Source: Candidatus Nomurabacteria bacterium (GTDB lineage Bacteria > Patescibacteriota > Minisyncoccia > Phycocordibacterales > UBA9973). Taken from it: DNA of 35,814 nt. The stretch lies in contig JAPLXQ010000002.1 in NCBI GenBank assembly GCA_026395995.1, positions 1 to 35,814 on the forward strand, in the 5' to 3' direction. Below the pieces are notes generated by a model. It had not been told where the DNA came from. It did no database searches and worked only from the letters and a program-made list of their open reading frames with translations. Both the position numbers and the translations under genes were made by a program. This document shows, piece by piece, positions 7,165 through 14,845 of the stretch. How positions within the stretch are numbered: the first letter of the stretch is position 1; the number at the start of each line of letters is the position of its first letter.

Positions 7165-8139
7165 ATGGCATCCGAGATAGAAAATTTAAAAAGGCAGTTT
7201 TTGGAATATTTGGAAATTGAAAAAGGTTCCAGTATTAAAACTGTCGAAAATTATGGGCACTACCTCACTCGGTTTTTTGAATATACAAAGATACAAAATG
7301 CGAAAGAAATTACTGACCAAGTTGTTCGTGAATTTCGTCTCTGGCTGAATAGACAATCTACTGGTAACAACAGAGCCACAGGAAAAACCTTATCTAAAAA
7401 AACTCAGAATTATTATTTGATAGCACTTCGCGTGTTTTTAAAATTCTTAGCAAAGAGAGACATCACATCACTCCATGCTGACAAGATAGAGCTCGCAAAG
7501 GTTCAAGAGAGATCTCTCGACCTCATTTCCCCTGCTGAACTTTCTAGATTATTAAATGCACCAAAAGACAATGATTTGAAATCTCTGCGTGATAAAGCAA
7601 TTCTAGAATTACTTTTTTCTACAGGACTCCGTGTTTCAGAACTTTGCTCACTTACTAGTGATTTGGATTTGAGTGTCGACGAATATTCTATTCGTGGAAA
7701 AGGTGGTAAGGTTCGCGTTGTATTTATTTCCGAAGATGCACGAAATGCAGTGAAAGCGTATTTAGCAAAAAGAAAAGATATGAGTGAAGCCCTTTTTATC
7801 CAAGTCGGTAAAGAAGTGAATCAAAAGAAAAAGCACCCCCACCCAACCTCCCCCTTAGCGAAGGGGGAGGAGAAAAATTCTTTCGATACAAAAGCATTAA
7901 CAAGAAGGTCAATAGAAAGAATTGTAAAACAATATGCGACGATGGCTGGGATTTCTAAAAAGGTTACTCCACACGTAGTGAGGCACTGCTTCGCTACTGA
8001 TTTACTTTCCAATGGTGCCGACATTCGCTCTGTGCAAATGATGCTAGGACATTCCAATATCGCCACAACACAAATCTATACTCACGTGACAGACAAGCAA
8101 CTTCTCGAAGTGCATAAGAAATTTCATAGTAAAAAATAA
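7165..8139 (+). CDS. Tyrosine recombinase, XerC/XerD type
   Basis: The 324-aa protein has the SAM-like core-binding N-terminal domain (about residues 1-105) and a catalytic domain with all active-site residues: R156 (TGLRVSEL), K182 (GKGGKVRVV), H270/R273 (HVVRH), H296 (LGHSN) and Y305 (TQIYTHV). Such enzymes resolve chromosome dimers at dif; some integrate mobile DNA. The context is housekeeping and no other integrase is seen, so the chromosomal Xer is the likelier role. Residues about 223-235 (HPHPTSPLAKGEE) are encoded by a dispersed palindromic repeat inserted in frame in a loop of the catalytic domain. The start is decided by the -10 box 6 nt upstream, giving a leaderless mRNA. Confidence 0.93.
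   Translation: MASEIENLKRQFLEYLEIEKGSSIKTVENYGHYLTRFFEYTKIQNAKEITDQVVREFRLWLNRQSTGNNRATGKTLSKKTQNYYLIALRVFLKFLAKRDITSLHADKIELAKVQERSLDLISPAELSRLLNAPKDNDLKSLRDKAILELLFSTGLRVSELCSLTSDLDLSVDEYSIRGKGGKVRVVFISEDARNAVKAYLAKRKDMSEALFIQVGKEVNQKKKHPHPTSPLAKGEEKNSFDTKALTRRSIERIVKQYATMAGISKKVTPHVVRHCFATDLLSNGADIRSVQMMLGHSNIATTQIYTHVTDKQLLEVHKKFHSKK
7834..7872. repeat. Dispersed palindromic repeat inside xer
   Basis: The segment CACCCCCACCCAACC is followed by the stem CTCCCCCTT, loop AGCG, AAGGGGGAG. It keeps the xer frame open and adds about 13 residues between the conserved Lys and HxxR blocks, where Xer proteins vary in length. Confidence 0.88.
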
Positions 8140-8149
8140 AATTGAAATA

Positions 8150-8183
8150 AAAAAACAGCCCCTTTAATAATTTAGGGGCTGCC
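8150..8183 (-). terminator. Minus-strand terminator behind xer
   Basis: CAGCCCC and GGGGCTG form the stem. The T-run is on the minus strand (CTGTTTTTTTATTTC), so it ends a minus-strand transcript from the 8190-8410 region and not xer itself. Confidence 0.75.
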
Positions 8184-8254
8184 ACAATTTAACATTATCT
8201 CTTAAACGAAAGAGCACGGGCACATTTAAGAGTCGGATTTGTTAAATTGAATGT

Positions 8255-8386
8255 TTAGAAGCTTAAGTCGCCCTTTCTCCAACTTCCATTAAATAATTCT
8301 TTATGAGAAATCGTATTCCCATAATTAATGTAATTTTTTTTGTTTGGCGTACTCTTACTTCTTTTAAAGAACCATTTTCTGAACAT
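8255..8386 (-). CDS. Possible small basic protein, 43 aa, or part of an sRNA
   Basis: This ORF is too short for the ORF track. It starts MFRKWFFKRSKS and is strongly basic. On the minus strand a promoter-like TTGCTT, 16 nt, TATACT lies near 8418-8446, and the terminator at 8150-8183 closes the unit. The transcript would be about 260 nt, with roughly 100 nt untranslated behind the stop. It may therefore be a small mRNA or a noncoding RNA. No family is recognised. Confidence 0.4.
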   Translation of the reverse strand: MFRKWFFKRSKSTPNKKNYINYGNTISHKELFNGSWRKGDLSF

Positions 8387-8465
8387 ATTTTTTATGTATT
8401 AAATTAAATCTAAAAATAGTATAGCATCTTTTTGTAAAAAAGCAAATTTGATGTATAATGTCTGA

Positions 8466-9245
8466 ATGATAAAAATAATTTCTTGGAATACAAATGGTCT
8501 GCGGGCTACTGCGAAGCAAGGATTTTTTACTCCCCTATTTAAAAGATACAAGCCTGATGTTTTGTGTTTACAAGAAACAAAAGTCGAGCCTGATCAGCTC
8601 CCTGCCGATGTTCGTAATATAAAAGGTTACGAAAGTTATTTTTCATATTCAAAATTACGAAAAGGTTATAGTGGTGTCGGTATGTATATAAAGAGTGAAT
8701 TAAAACCAAAAGAAATTTTTTATGGTATGGGAATAAAAAAGTTTGATGATGAAGGTAGAATAGTCGGTGCGAAGTTCAAAGATTACACTATTATATGTGG
8801 CTACTATCCGAACGGTGGCTCGGGTCCACATCGCCTAGAATACAAACTTGAATTTTATGACGCTTTTTTGAAATTTATTTTAAAGCTCCGCAAGAATGGC
8901 GAGAACGTTATTTTCTGTGGAGATATAAATACTGCACATGAAGCAGTCGATCTCGCTCGACCGAAGGCAAACGAAGAAAACACTGGCTTCCTCCCTATCG
9001 AACGTGCATGGATTACAAAAGTTATAAAAAATAAATTCATAGATATTTACAGGCATTTGAATCCAAATAAAAAAGATATGTATACATACTGGGATCAGAA
9101 GACTGCATCTCGTACTCGTAACGTTGGCTGGCGTATAGATTATTTTTTTGTAGATGAAAAGATTCTTCCAAAAGTTAAAAATACAGGCATGCTTTCTGAT
9201 TATATGGGTTCCGACCACTGCCCTATTTTTCTAGATTTAAAGTAA
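8466..9245 (+). CDS. xth: Exodeoxyribonuclease III / AP endonuclease
   Basis: The enzyme cleaves DNA at abasic sites and removes 3' blocking groups in base-excision repair. The 259-aa length is typical. The EEP-family motifs are in order: SWNTNGLRA, LQETKV, GYYPNGG, GDINTAHEAVD, GWRIDYFFV and GSDHCPI. They supply the metal-binding Asn and Glu, the catalytic Asp/Asn and the His. The ATG lies 6 nt behind TATAAT (8454-8459), indicating a leaderless transcript. A weak hairpin (CCCGAG/CTCGGG, 9256-9277) follows the gene. Confidence 0.96.
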   Translation: MIKIISWNTNGLRATAKQGFFTPLFKRYKPDVLCLQETKVEPDQLPADVRNIKGYESYFSYSKLRKGYSGVGMYIKSELKPKEIFYGMGIKKFDDEGRIVGAKFKDYTIICGYYPNGGSGPHRLEYKLEFYDAFLKFILKLRKNGENVIFCGDINTAHEAVDLARPKANEENTGFLPIERAWITKVIKNKFIDIYRHLNPNKKDMYTYWDQKTASRTRNVGWRIDYFFVDEKILPKVKNTGMLSDYMGSDHCPIFLDLK

Positions 9246-9283
9246 AAATTAAAATCCCGAGACACATAGTGCTCGGGTTTAAG

Positions 9284-9514
9284 TTAAATTTCTTCATCAT
9301 CTCTTTTATCATACGGCACAAACTCCTCAGTGATTTTTCCCTTCGAATGATTGTTTGATCCGTAGTGACTACGTCCTGCTTCTATTTTATAGAGCATTTT
9401 GTCTGTATCCAGATTCACGGCAAATCGTACAACATCATGAAAAAATTTTTGATAAATATAAACTATGGTTGCTTTTCTGTGAATATATGGTAATGTATTA
9501 AAAGAACTTTTGTC
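9284..9514 (-). pseudogene. Open frame without a proper start, possible gene remnant
   Basis: A minus-strand frame is open for about 77 codons and missing from the ORF track because it has no early ATG. Its last 50 codons look protein-like: FFHDVVRFAVNLDTDKM, then LYKIEAGRSHYGSN, then ITEEFVPYDKRDDEEI. The only in-frame ATG would give 37 residues. It may be a gene that lost its start, or a small protein using GTG (AVNLD region). I do not recognise the family. The region otherwise holds only the promoter of the 9558 gene on the other strand. Confidence 0.35.
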
Positions 9515-9557
9515 TTAAGGTAGTGAGCCTTTTGAAAATTAAATAAAATAAAAACTC

Positions 9558-10499
9558 ATGCATATGGAAAATAGAGTAAAAGACACCTTAAGTCTTTCAA
9601 GAAAAACCTTCAAAGCAAAAAATCCAAATTCCCTATATTCAGATAATATTTTTTTTAAAATTATATATTCTCCTGTTTGGGTTATTTTGATAGCTTTCCT
9701 TTTATTATCATATTTTTTGAATTTTAGTATTTATTGGTGGCATTATCTATTGATATTTATAATCACACCACTTTTACCTCTTTTAAGAAATTTTCGTGAA
9801 AACCACAAAGAAGCAGTAAAGGTTACTAATGAAATTTTAAGAATTGAAAAAGAAAATTTAAAAAAAGAAAAGCATAAAGAGACTGTAAAAATGATGATAG
9901 TACTTAAGCAGAAAAAGAATATTGACCTACTTGAAATAAAAGCTAATTATTATGTTTTTAAAAGTATCGTTCCATATTCTTGTAAAGATACTACGAAGTC
10001 TTGCTTCATTGTATCTTTTACAGACCTAATGTATTCTGATGCCCTTCCTGAAATAACTGTAAACACTAAAAAGGTTAACATAAGTGTATTTAGTGATGAT
10101 CAGGTGTTGTGTTGGTTTGATAATAATGCCGATCAGGAATATTTACATTGGAAATGTAGTAAGTCTGAAGAAACAACATTAAACCCATACCATATTTTTT
10201 GGAGGAGTAACAATGTTTCATCGCGTTGGCAGTGTGAAGGACACACTCATGAAAAAATCGCCTTAATAAATAAAAACATTTTTCCGAATGCCGTCGAAGG
10301 TGTCGTGTATCCTTTTGATTTATTTATAAACAATAAATTTAAAGTTCGTGTTTTAGGCGAGTTTAAAAATAATAGAGGCTATATTGAAGTGAAATTACCT
10401 TCAGTTAAAAAAAATGATTGTATTAATCGTGAGTGTTTCTTGAGATTTGTTTTTGATAAATCAAAAGACTTTCCTCTCGGGAAACCAGAATTACTTTAA
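9558..10499 (+). CDS. Membrane protein with two N-terminal helices, hypothetical
   Basis: I do not recognise this family. Two hydrophobic helices (about residues 34-52 and 56-75) form a hairpin in the membrane. A long charged helix rich in Lys and Glu (about 80-120) follows, then a domain of about 190 residues with five Cys and several Trp that is probably cytoplasmic. The start is preceded by a small hairpin (AAGG...CCTT) and an A/T-only leader (AAATTAAATAAAATAAAA) without Shine-Dalgarno. An ATG two codons further on is also possible. The same leader design occurs before other orphan genes here. Confidence 0.75.
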   Translation: MHMENRVKDTLSLSRKTFKAKNPNSLYSDNIFFKIIYSPVWVILIAFLLLSYFLNFSIYWWHYLLIFIITPLLPLLRNFRENHKEAVKVTNEILRIEKENLKKEKHKETVKMMIVLKQKKNIDLLEIKANYYVFKSIVPYSCKDTTKSCFIVSFTDLMYSDALPEITVNTKKVNISVFSDDQVLCWFDNNADQEYLHWKCSKSEETTLNPYHIFWRSNNVSSRWQCEGHTHEKIALINKNIFPNAVEGVVYPFDLFINNKFKVRVLGEFKNNRGYIEVKLPSVKKNDCINRECFLRFVFDKSKDFPLGKPELL

Positions 10500-10505
10500 T
10501 GTGTA

Positions 10506-10540
10506 GTATAGCGTTGCAATTGCAACGCTATTTTTTTTGA
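10506..10540 (+). terminator. Terminator of the 9558 gene
   Basis: TAGCGTTGCAATTGCAACGCTA is a perfect palindrome followed by eight T residues. Confidence 0.92.
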
Positions 10541-10612
10541 CTTTTAATGTGTTTATGATATCTTTAGCATAGAATAGATCATTATAGATCTTTAATACTA
10601 AAAATTTAGAAT

Positions 10613-11005
10613 ATGCCAGTCATTAAAATATTTCGCTCGGTTAAGGACCAAAAAGATACCCAAATTTCTGAATTAAAACAAGAAATCAAGGAAGTTGTGG
10701 TAAAAATAGAAGCCTTAAATTTAAAAGAAAAAAATGATGTAATAGTACTTTTCCCTTATGAAGCATCTGCTGTCTTTGAAGGAGAACAAGAAGAAATTGT
10801 TGTTGAAATATCAAACTTATTTAATAAAAAAGAGAGAACAAAAGAAGTGATAGATAAGCTGTTATACAATGTCGGGCAACTGGTAGAAGATTATTTTCCA
10901 AATGCTCGTGTGCAATGCACTGCCGAGAGTATAGATTCTACTAAGAATTTTTATATCACACCAGATGATGATGAAAAGGATGGTGGCGAAGAAGATACTG
11001 ATTAA
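10613..11005 (+). CDS. Hypothetical protein, 130 aa
   Basis: I do not recognise this family. The protein begins MPVIKIF, has alternating hydrophobic residues suggesting a small alpha/beta fold, and ends in a very acidic tail (DDDEKDGGEEDTD). An N-terminal Pro after Met is seen in tautomerase-fold proteins, but the rest gives no support, so this stays a weak idea. The promoter is TTGACT with TATCTT 16 nt on. The leader contains AGATC...GATCT and an A/T-rich stretch without Shine-Dalgarno. A terminator follows directly. Confidence 0.7.
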   Translation: MPVIKIFRSVKDQKDTQISELKQEIKEVVVKIEALNLKEKNDVIVLFPYEASAVFEGEQEEIVVEISNLFNKKERTKEVIDKLLYNVGQLVEDYFPNARVQCTAESIDSTKNFYITPDDDEKDGGEEDTD

Positions 11006-11010
11006 AAACA

Positions 11011-11036
11011 AAAGAGCCAAAAGGCTCTTTTTTATT
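11011..11036 (+). terminator. Terminator of the 10613 gene
   Basis: AAAGAGCC AAAA GGCTCTTT is followed by TTTATTT. Confidence 0.85.
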
Positions 11037-11108
11037 TGCAAAAATTACAAATATGTTATAAATTCAGAAAAGAATAAACAGAACGATAGTTCGTTAAAAC
11101 TTAATAAA

Positions 11109-11603
11109 ATGAAGACTTTAAAAATATTTAGAACCATTTCTGCTATCGCTTCTTTTTTTCTTTTCTTTATAGAGATTTTTATTTTAGGAAACTATTTAAT
11201 AATATTTTTCGACACAGCTTCATTTTCAGGATCAATATTTTGTTTTTCCTCTATGATGATACTAGCTTCACTGCTATCTGTTTTTATTGAATCTTTTTGT
11301 GAGGATGATAAAGAAAATATTTTAACTAATAACATTTTCAGATTCATTTCTGCTATGCTATTCTTTGTTTTAATTGTCTGGTCATTTGTTGCATTGTTTT
11401 TAAGTGAAAAAAGTTTCTATGATTTAAATATTTTTCAAATATTTGATTTGATTATTTTTATGATAGCCGCAATTGCTAGAATTCTTGCAGAGTTTGTTTT
11501 TAGATTTAAACTAATAATAGTTCTGGAAGATAAACCAATCTCACGAGAAAGGATTATCGAATTTAATGAAAAATATTTTGACCCAAACAACCCATGGACT
11601 TAG
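11109..11603 (+). CDS. Four-helix membrane protein, hypothetical
   Basis: The ORF-track start at 10965 overlaps the preceding gene and its terminator. I place the start at 11109 (MKTLKIFRT), preceded by the hairpin AACGA...TCGTT and the A/T leader AAAACTTAATAAA. The 164-aa product has four hydrophobic helices: about residues 8-32, 42-62, 78-98 and 110-128. A charged C-terminal tail of about 30 residues follows. The family is unknown. The design resembles the genes at 9558 and 12570 and suggests a set of small orphan membrane proteins. Confidence 0.7.
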   Translation: MKTLKIFRTISAIASFFLFFIEIFILGNYLIIFFDTASFSGSIFCFSSMMILASLLSVFIESFCEDDKENILTNNIFRFISAMLFFVLIVWSFVALFLSEKSFYDLNIFQIFDLIIFMIAAIARILAEFVFRFKLIIVLEDKPISRERIIEFNEKYFDPNNPWT

Positions 11604-11618
11604 TCTGTGGGTTTTTTA
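11589..11618 (+). terminator. Terminator overlapping the stop of the 11109 gene
   Basis: CCCA..GAC and GTC..TGGG pair around the stop codon, followed by a T-run. Confidence 0.65.
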
Positions 11619-12395
11619 TTTCACTTCCCCATCCAATCTCTTTGCTTCTGCCCATGCGAGCTCGTATATTTTTTTCATAGCATCCGCAATCTCTGCAGAT
11701 TCGATAATGATACCGAGCTTTTCTCTCCATGATGCGATCATTACTTTGTTATCGTAAATATTTATTTCAGGATGAAAGCCGAATTTTTCACTCGGGATTA
11801 TTAATGATTGTCTCATTTCTACATTATCTAGATTTGCTCGTTCTCTTGCATCTGCTGATTCAGGGAAAATTGCTCGAATCGGAATACCTTTTTTTGTGCG
11901 ACGTTTATAATATTCTGGAAAATAATGTGGAAGTGTTGGTTGAATATCTTCGACACTCGCATATGCCAAAATTTCTTCATGTGAACTCAAAGTATCTTCA
12001 TACACTTGTTCCAATCCGTCTTTGCCTTCATAGAATCTGATCTGTGGTCGGCCACTGACATTGTGTATCGATTTCAATTCTGGAATTATTTGTCGTGCTT
12101 CATTTAATTCATTTTGCCTTCTTTCCAATTCCCCTGTGATTAATTTTTCAATATTATCCGGAGATTCAGCGACGTATTCTTGTTTTGGCTCTTTCCCCGA
12201 GATACTTACGAGCTTTTTTGCTACTAATCTATCTAGTACATCGTACCCAGTAGTCCTATTTAAAAGTGCTTTTCGAGATATTTGTGAAACAGTTCCTTTC
12301 CCTAGCTCGAGGAGTGCAATATAAGCCACAATTTCGTTGTCAGAAAGGCCTATTATTTTGAGTTGTTTTTCAATTGGTGACAGTTCCTTTTTCAT
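11616..12395 (-). CDS. TrmB-family transcriptional regulator
   Basis: TrmB regulators, best known from archaea, bind DNA through an N-terminal winged helix and sense small molecules, often sugars, through the C-terminal domain. Here the winged helix spans about residues 8-75 (LGLSDNEIVAYIALLELGKGTVSQIS-like, recognition helix RTTGYDVLDRLV). A helical linker (about 85-110) and an effector-type domain (about 118-250, IRFYEGKDGLEQVYED) follow. The 259-aa length fits. Its promoter TTGACA, 18 nt, TATACT ends 7 nt before the ATG, so the mRNA is predicted leaderless. It faces the divergent promoter of the 12570 membrane gene, which could be its target; that is inference. Confidence 0.88.
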   Translation of the reverse strand: MKKELSPIEKQLKIIGLSDNEIVAYIALLELGKGTVSQISRKALLNRTTGYDVLDRLVAKKLVSISGKEPKQEYVAESPDNIEKLITGELERRQNELNEARQIIPELKSIHNVSGRPQIRFYEGKDGLEQVYEDTLSSHEEILAYASVEDIQPTLPHYFPEYYKRRTKKGIPIRAIFPESADARERANLDNVEMRQSLIIPSEKFGFHPEINIYDNKVMIASWREKLGIIIESAEIADAMKKIYELAWAEAKRLDGEVK

Positions 12396-12402
12396 ACTTT
12401 TA

Positions 12403-12520
12403 AGTATATATTATTTGCTATATTTGTGTCAAGCTCATCCCACAGTATTCTATTATACCTTGTATTTAAAGGCTTTATTTGACTATACTACTTGACATTT
12501 AGTATCGAACCTGCTATACT
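12403..12520. promoter_or_regulatory. Divergent promoters of the TrmB gene and the 12570 gene
   Basis: Minus: TGTCAA complement TTGACA at 12427-12432 and TATACT at 12403-12408. Plus: TTGACA at 12492-12497 and TATACT at 12515-12520 with a 17-nt spacer, the best consensus promoter in the window. Confidence 0.8.
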
Positions 12521-12569
12521 TATCTCAGAACGGTGAACTAATGATCCGATTCTTTAAAAATTAAATAAA

Positions 12570-12989
12570 ATGAAAAAATTTGTTACCTTTTATTCTTCAA
12601 TAAATGATTGTTTAATTATATTTTTACCACTTATCTGTAGTAGTATTATTTACCCTGGTTCAGCAGGAATTCTTATTTTTGAATTTTTTATAGTTTTTGT
12701 ATTACCTAAAGTAGTAAATTGGATTTTTTCCAAAAATCCTGAAGAATATGTTGACCCGCACCACGTTGTTTTGAATTTGTTTATCTTGCAATTCTTCATT
12801 GTTAATCTTTTAATTGCAGTTTTTATTTCTTCTTCTTGTTATATAAAAAATGTAAATTGTGGATATTGTGTACCAGGGTTTATTATTGATTTTTTATCTC
12901 CTAAAGAAATTGCTTTGAAGTTTGTATCAATTATTCTAGCTTTTGTAATTACTCATTTAGTTTATAGAAAAGCAAAAGAATATTTTTAA
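12570..12989 (+). CDS. Multi-helix membrane protein, 139 aa, hypothetical
   Basis: I do not recognise this family. About four hydrophobic helices are visible: residues 12-30, 33-52, 68-88 and 112-130. The third loop contains several Cys (CYIKNVNCGYC), which could bind metal or form disulfides. The promoter is near-consensus and the leader holds the hairpin AGAACGG...CCGATTCT followed by TTTAAAAATTAAATAAA directly before the ATG. It lies opposite the TrmB gene. Confidence 0.72.
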   Translation: MKKFVTFYSSINDCLIIFLPLICSSIIYPGSAGILIFEFFIVFVLPKVVNWIFSKNPEEYVDPHHVVLNLFILQFFIVNLLIAVFISSSCYIKNVNCGYCVPGFIIDFLSPKEIALKFVSIILAFVITHLVYRKAKEYF

Positions 12990-12991
12990 AC

Positions 12992-13024
12992 AAAAAAGTC
13001 AGAATTTAATTCTGACTTTTTTTA
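12992..13024. terminator. Bidirectional terminator
   Basis: AAAAAGTCAGAATT and AATTCTGACTTTTT form a perfect stem serving the 12570 gene and, on the other strand, the CCA-adding enzyme gene. Confidence 0.9.
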
Positions 13025-14539
13025 TTTTGTTACACCATGCTTTTTGTGTAATTGCAAAACTTCTTTTTCTTCGAGTTCTTCTTTCTTTTCTTTCGCTTTT
13101 TCTCCAAGTGCTTTTAGCTCGCTGTCCGATAGAGAATTTAATTCAACCACACGGACATCGAGGTACTCACGGACATTTTTACTTGGGTCATCAAGGACTT
13201 CTTCTAATAAAGCATTTAAAATAAAGCCCATTTTTGGACCGGCTTTTATGCCAAGTTCGTTCATTAAAATAGCCCCATCTATTTTTAATTGTGAAACAGA
13301 GATAGGGTCACGTAAACATTCTTCGATCATTGCATGATATTTGCGAAGTCTGTAAGGAGCTTCTTTTTTCTTCATACCGACACGGTCGCATTCGCGAACT
13401 TGCATCAAATCCCAAATATTAGTTTTCCCCACATTTACAATTACTCTTCGTACCGCAGATAAAGTTATAGTTTCTGTGTCAGAGAAGAACATATGATAGC
13501 GAACTAACTTTTCTACTTTTTGACATATATTTCCCGGATACTTTAATCTCTCCATTATTTTTTTTACCATTCGTGCACCGACGACTTCGTGCCCGTAGAA
13601 AGTATACTTCCCTTTTCCTCCAGCTTTTGTTCCGTCCCATCTGCGAGTGCGTGGTTTACCGATATCATGAAAGAGTGCAGAGAGCCTTATATCTAAAGGT
13701 TCATTTTTATCTGCAGCATGACCGAGTGCGTGCAGGATATGATCGAAGACATCATAAATGTGTTCACCTTTTTGTTCACAATGTATTCCCTCTTCGAGTT
13801 CAGGAATAATATGTTGCAACAATTTTAATTTTGAAAGCATTCCGATACCTGTCATCGGATATTTAGACATAATTATTTTTGAAAATTCATCACGAATTCT
13901 TTCGAAAGAAATATTTTTTATTAAGTCAGAGTTTTCCACAATTGCAGAAATTGTCTCGTGAGAAATTACGAAATCCAATTCTGTGGAAAACCTCACGGCA
14001 CGGATTAATCGCAAAGCATCCTCGTTAAACCTTTCTTTCGCATCCCCCACTGTACGGATAGTTTTGTTTTGTATGTCCTTTATACCTTCAAATAGGTCTA
14101 CTAGGTGTCCTTTAGAATTTAGCGCTAATGCGTTTATAGTGAAGTCGCGTCTTTTAAGGTCATCATTGATGCTTTGACTGAATTTAACCTCGTCTGGGTG
14201 TCTTTTATCGCTATATAAGCCCTCTATTCTATAGGGTGTCACCTCGATTATGTCGTATTTGGTTTCTTGTGAAACATCCTCTCCTGTTGTTTCACGAATA
14301 ACACATACTCCAACTGTACCGAACTTGTTCTCATAGATAGTTTTCTCGAACAAAGGCATTATCTGCTCTGGGTTGGCATTTGTCGTGATGTCCCAGTCTT
14401 TCGGTTCCCTGCCAATGATCATGTCTCTTACACATCCACCGACTAAGTACGCTTCAAAACCTCCTTTCTCTAAAGTAGTTAAAATACTTAAAACCTTTTC
14501 AGGTACTTTTTCTATTAAGTTTTTTGTAAGTGTCTCCAC
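13022..14539 (-). CDS. cca: CCA tRNA nucleotidyltransferase / poly(A) polymerase family with HD domain
   Basis: The enzyme adds CCA to tRNA 3' ends; this is needed here because no tRNA in the window encodes CCA. The head domain is clear (YLVGGCVRDMIIGREPKDWDI, with the metal-binding DWD), followed by RRDFTINALAL and RFNEDALRLIRAVRF. An HD domain follows (ALFHDIGKP ... GHEVVGA), and the C-terminal end is a charged coiled coil. The ORF-track start lies inside tRNA-Arg and is impossible. No ATG precedes the head domain, so GTG at 14539 (VETLTKN, about 505 aa) is most likely, with GTG at 14554 as an alternative. The start abuts a duplicated tRNA-Arg 3' end, so an original start may have been lost. 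Confidence 0.92.
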   Translation of the reverse strand: METLTKNLIEKVPEKVLSILTTLEKGGFEAYLVGGCVRDMIIGREPKDWDITTNANPEQIMPLFEKTIYENKFGTVGVCVIRETTGEDVSQETKYDIIEVTPYRIEGLYSDKRHPDEVKFSQSINDDLKRRDFTINALALNSKGHLVDLFEGIKDIQNKTIRTVGDAKERFNEDALRLIRAVRFSTELDFVISHETISAIVENSDLIKNISFERIRDEFSKIIMSKYPMTGIGMLSKLKLLQHIIPELEEGIHCEQKGEHIYDVFDHILHALGHAADKNEPLDIRLSALFHDIGKPRTRRWDGTKAGGKGKYTFYGHEVVGARMVKKIMERLKYPGNICQKVEKLVRYHMFFSDTETITLSAVRRVIVNVGKTNIWDLMQVRECDRVGMKKKEAPYRLRKYHAMIEECLRDPISVSQLKIDGAILMNELGIKAGPKMGFILNALLEEVLDDPSKNVREYLDVRVVELNSLSDSELKALGEKAKEKKEELEEKEVLQLHKKHGVTK

Positions 14540-14550
14540 TTTGTTTTCGT

Positions 14551-14667
14551 GCACCCGGAGGGATTCGGCCACTACATGGCCAGGTATTTTTCCATTCTTA
14601 CTAGAATAAGGAAAAATCTTTCGAATACCCTCACAAAAGCAAATAAATTTGCTTTTTCGGTCGCTTG
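14551..14667 (-). mobile_element. Small structured element behind tRNA-Arg with tRNA 3'-end copy
   Basis: Read on the minus strand, this 117-bp segment follows tRNA-Arg and ends with CGAATCCCTCCGGGTGCAC, an exact copy of the tRNA 3' end from the T loop onward. Inside are a GCAAATTTATTTGC hairpin, a TTTTTCC...GGAAAAA stem enclosing ATTCT...AGAAT, and GGCCAT GTA GTGGCC. A related element follows tRNA-Pro at 16878-17075. It resembles a tiny non-autonomous element with the tRNA 3' end as attachment site, or a structured RNA; neither is proven. Confidence 0.6.
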
Positions 14668-14739
14668 TGCACCCGGAGGGATTCGAACCCCCAACAACTG
14701 CTTCGAAGGCAGGCATGATATCCATTTCACTACGGGTGC
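14668..14739 (-). tRNA. tRNA-Arg (TCG)
   Basis: The acceptor GCACCCG pairs with CGGGTGC. The D arm, the anticodon loop CTTCGAA with anticodon TCG (reads CGA, Arg) and the T arm GGGGG TTCGAAT CCCTC are all present. The discriminator base is A and no CCA is encoded (CAAG follows). The top pair of the anticodon stem is a C-T mismatch. Confidence 0.93.
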
Positions 14740-14845
14740 ATTAATTAGTATTAATCTTTTAATTATACATGTTTTAAAGTATTATACAAAACGAACCACT
14801 GTACTAGTTTTTAAAAGTCGAACTACTGTGTTACAATATAATAAT

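Noticed and set aside
14540-14725. N-terminal extension of the 567-aa CCA-enzyme ORF
   Set aside because: It also begins inside tRNA-Arg. The family's head domain starts well after residue 63.
14549-14845. N-terminal extension of the 317-aa ORF through tRNA-Arg
   Set aside because: The extension translates the tRNA gene and its tail copy. A TATAAT box and the ATG at 14846 give the real start.
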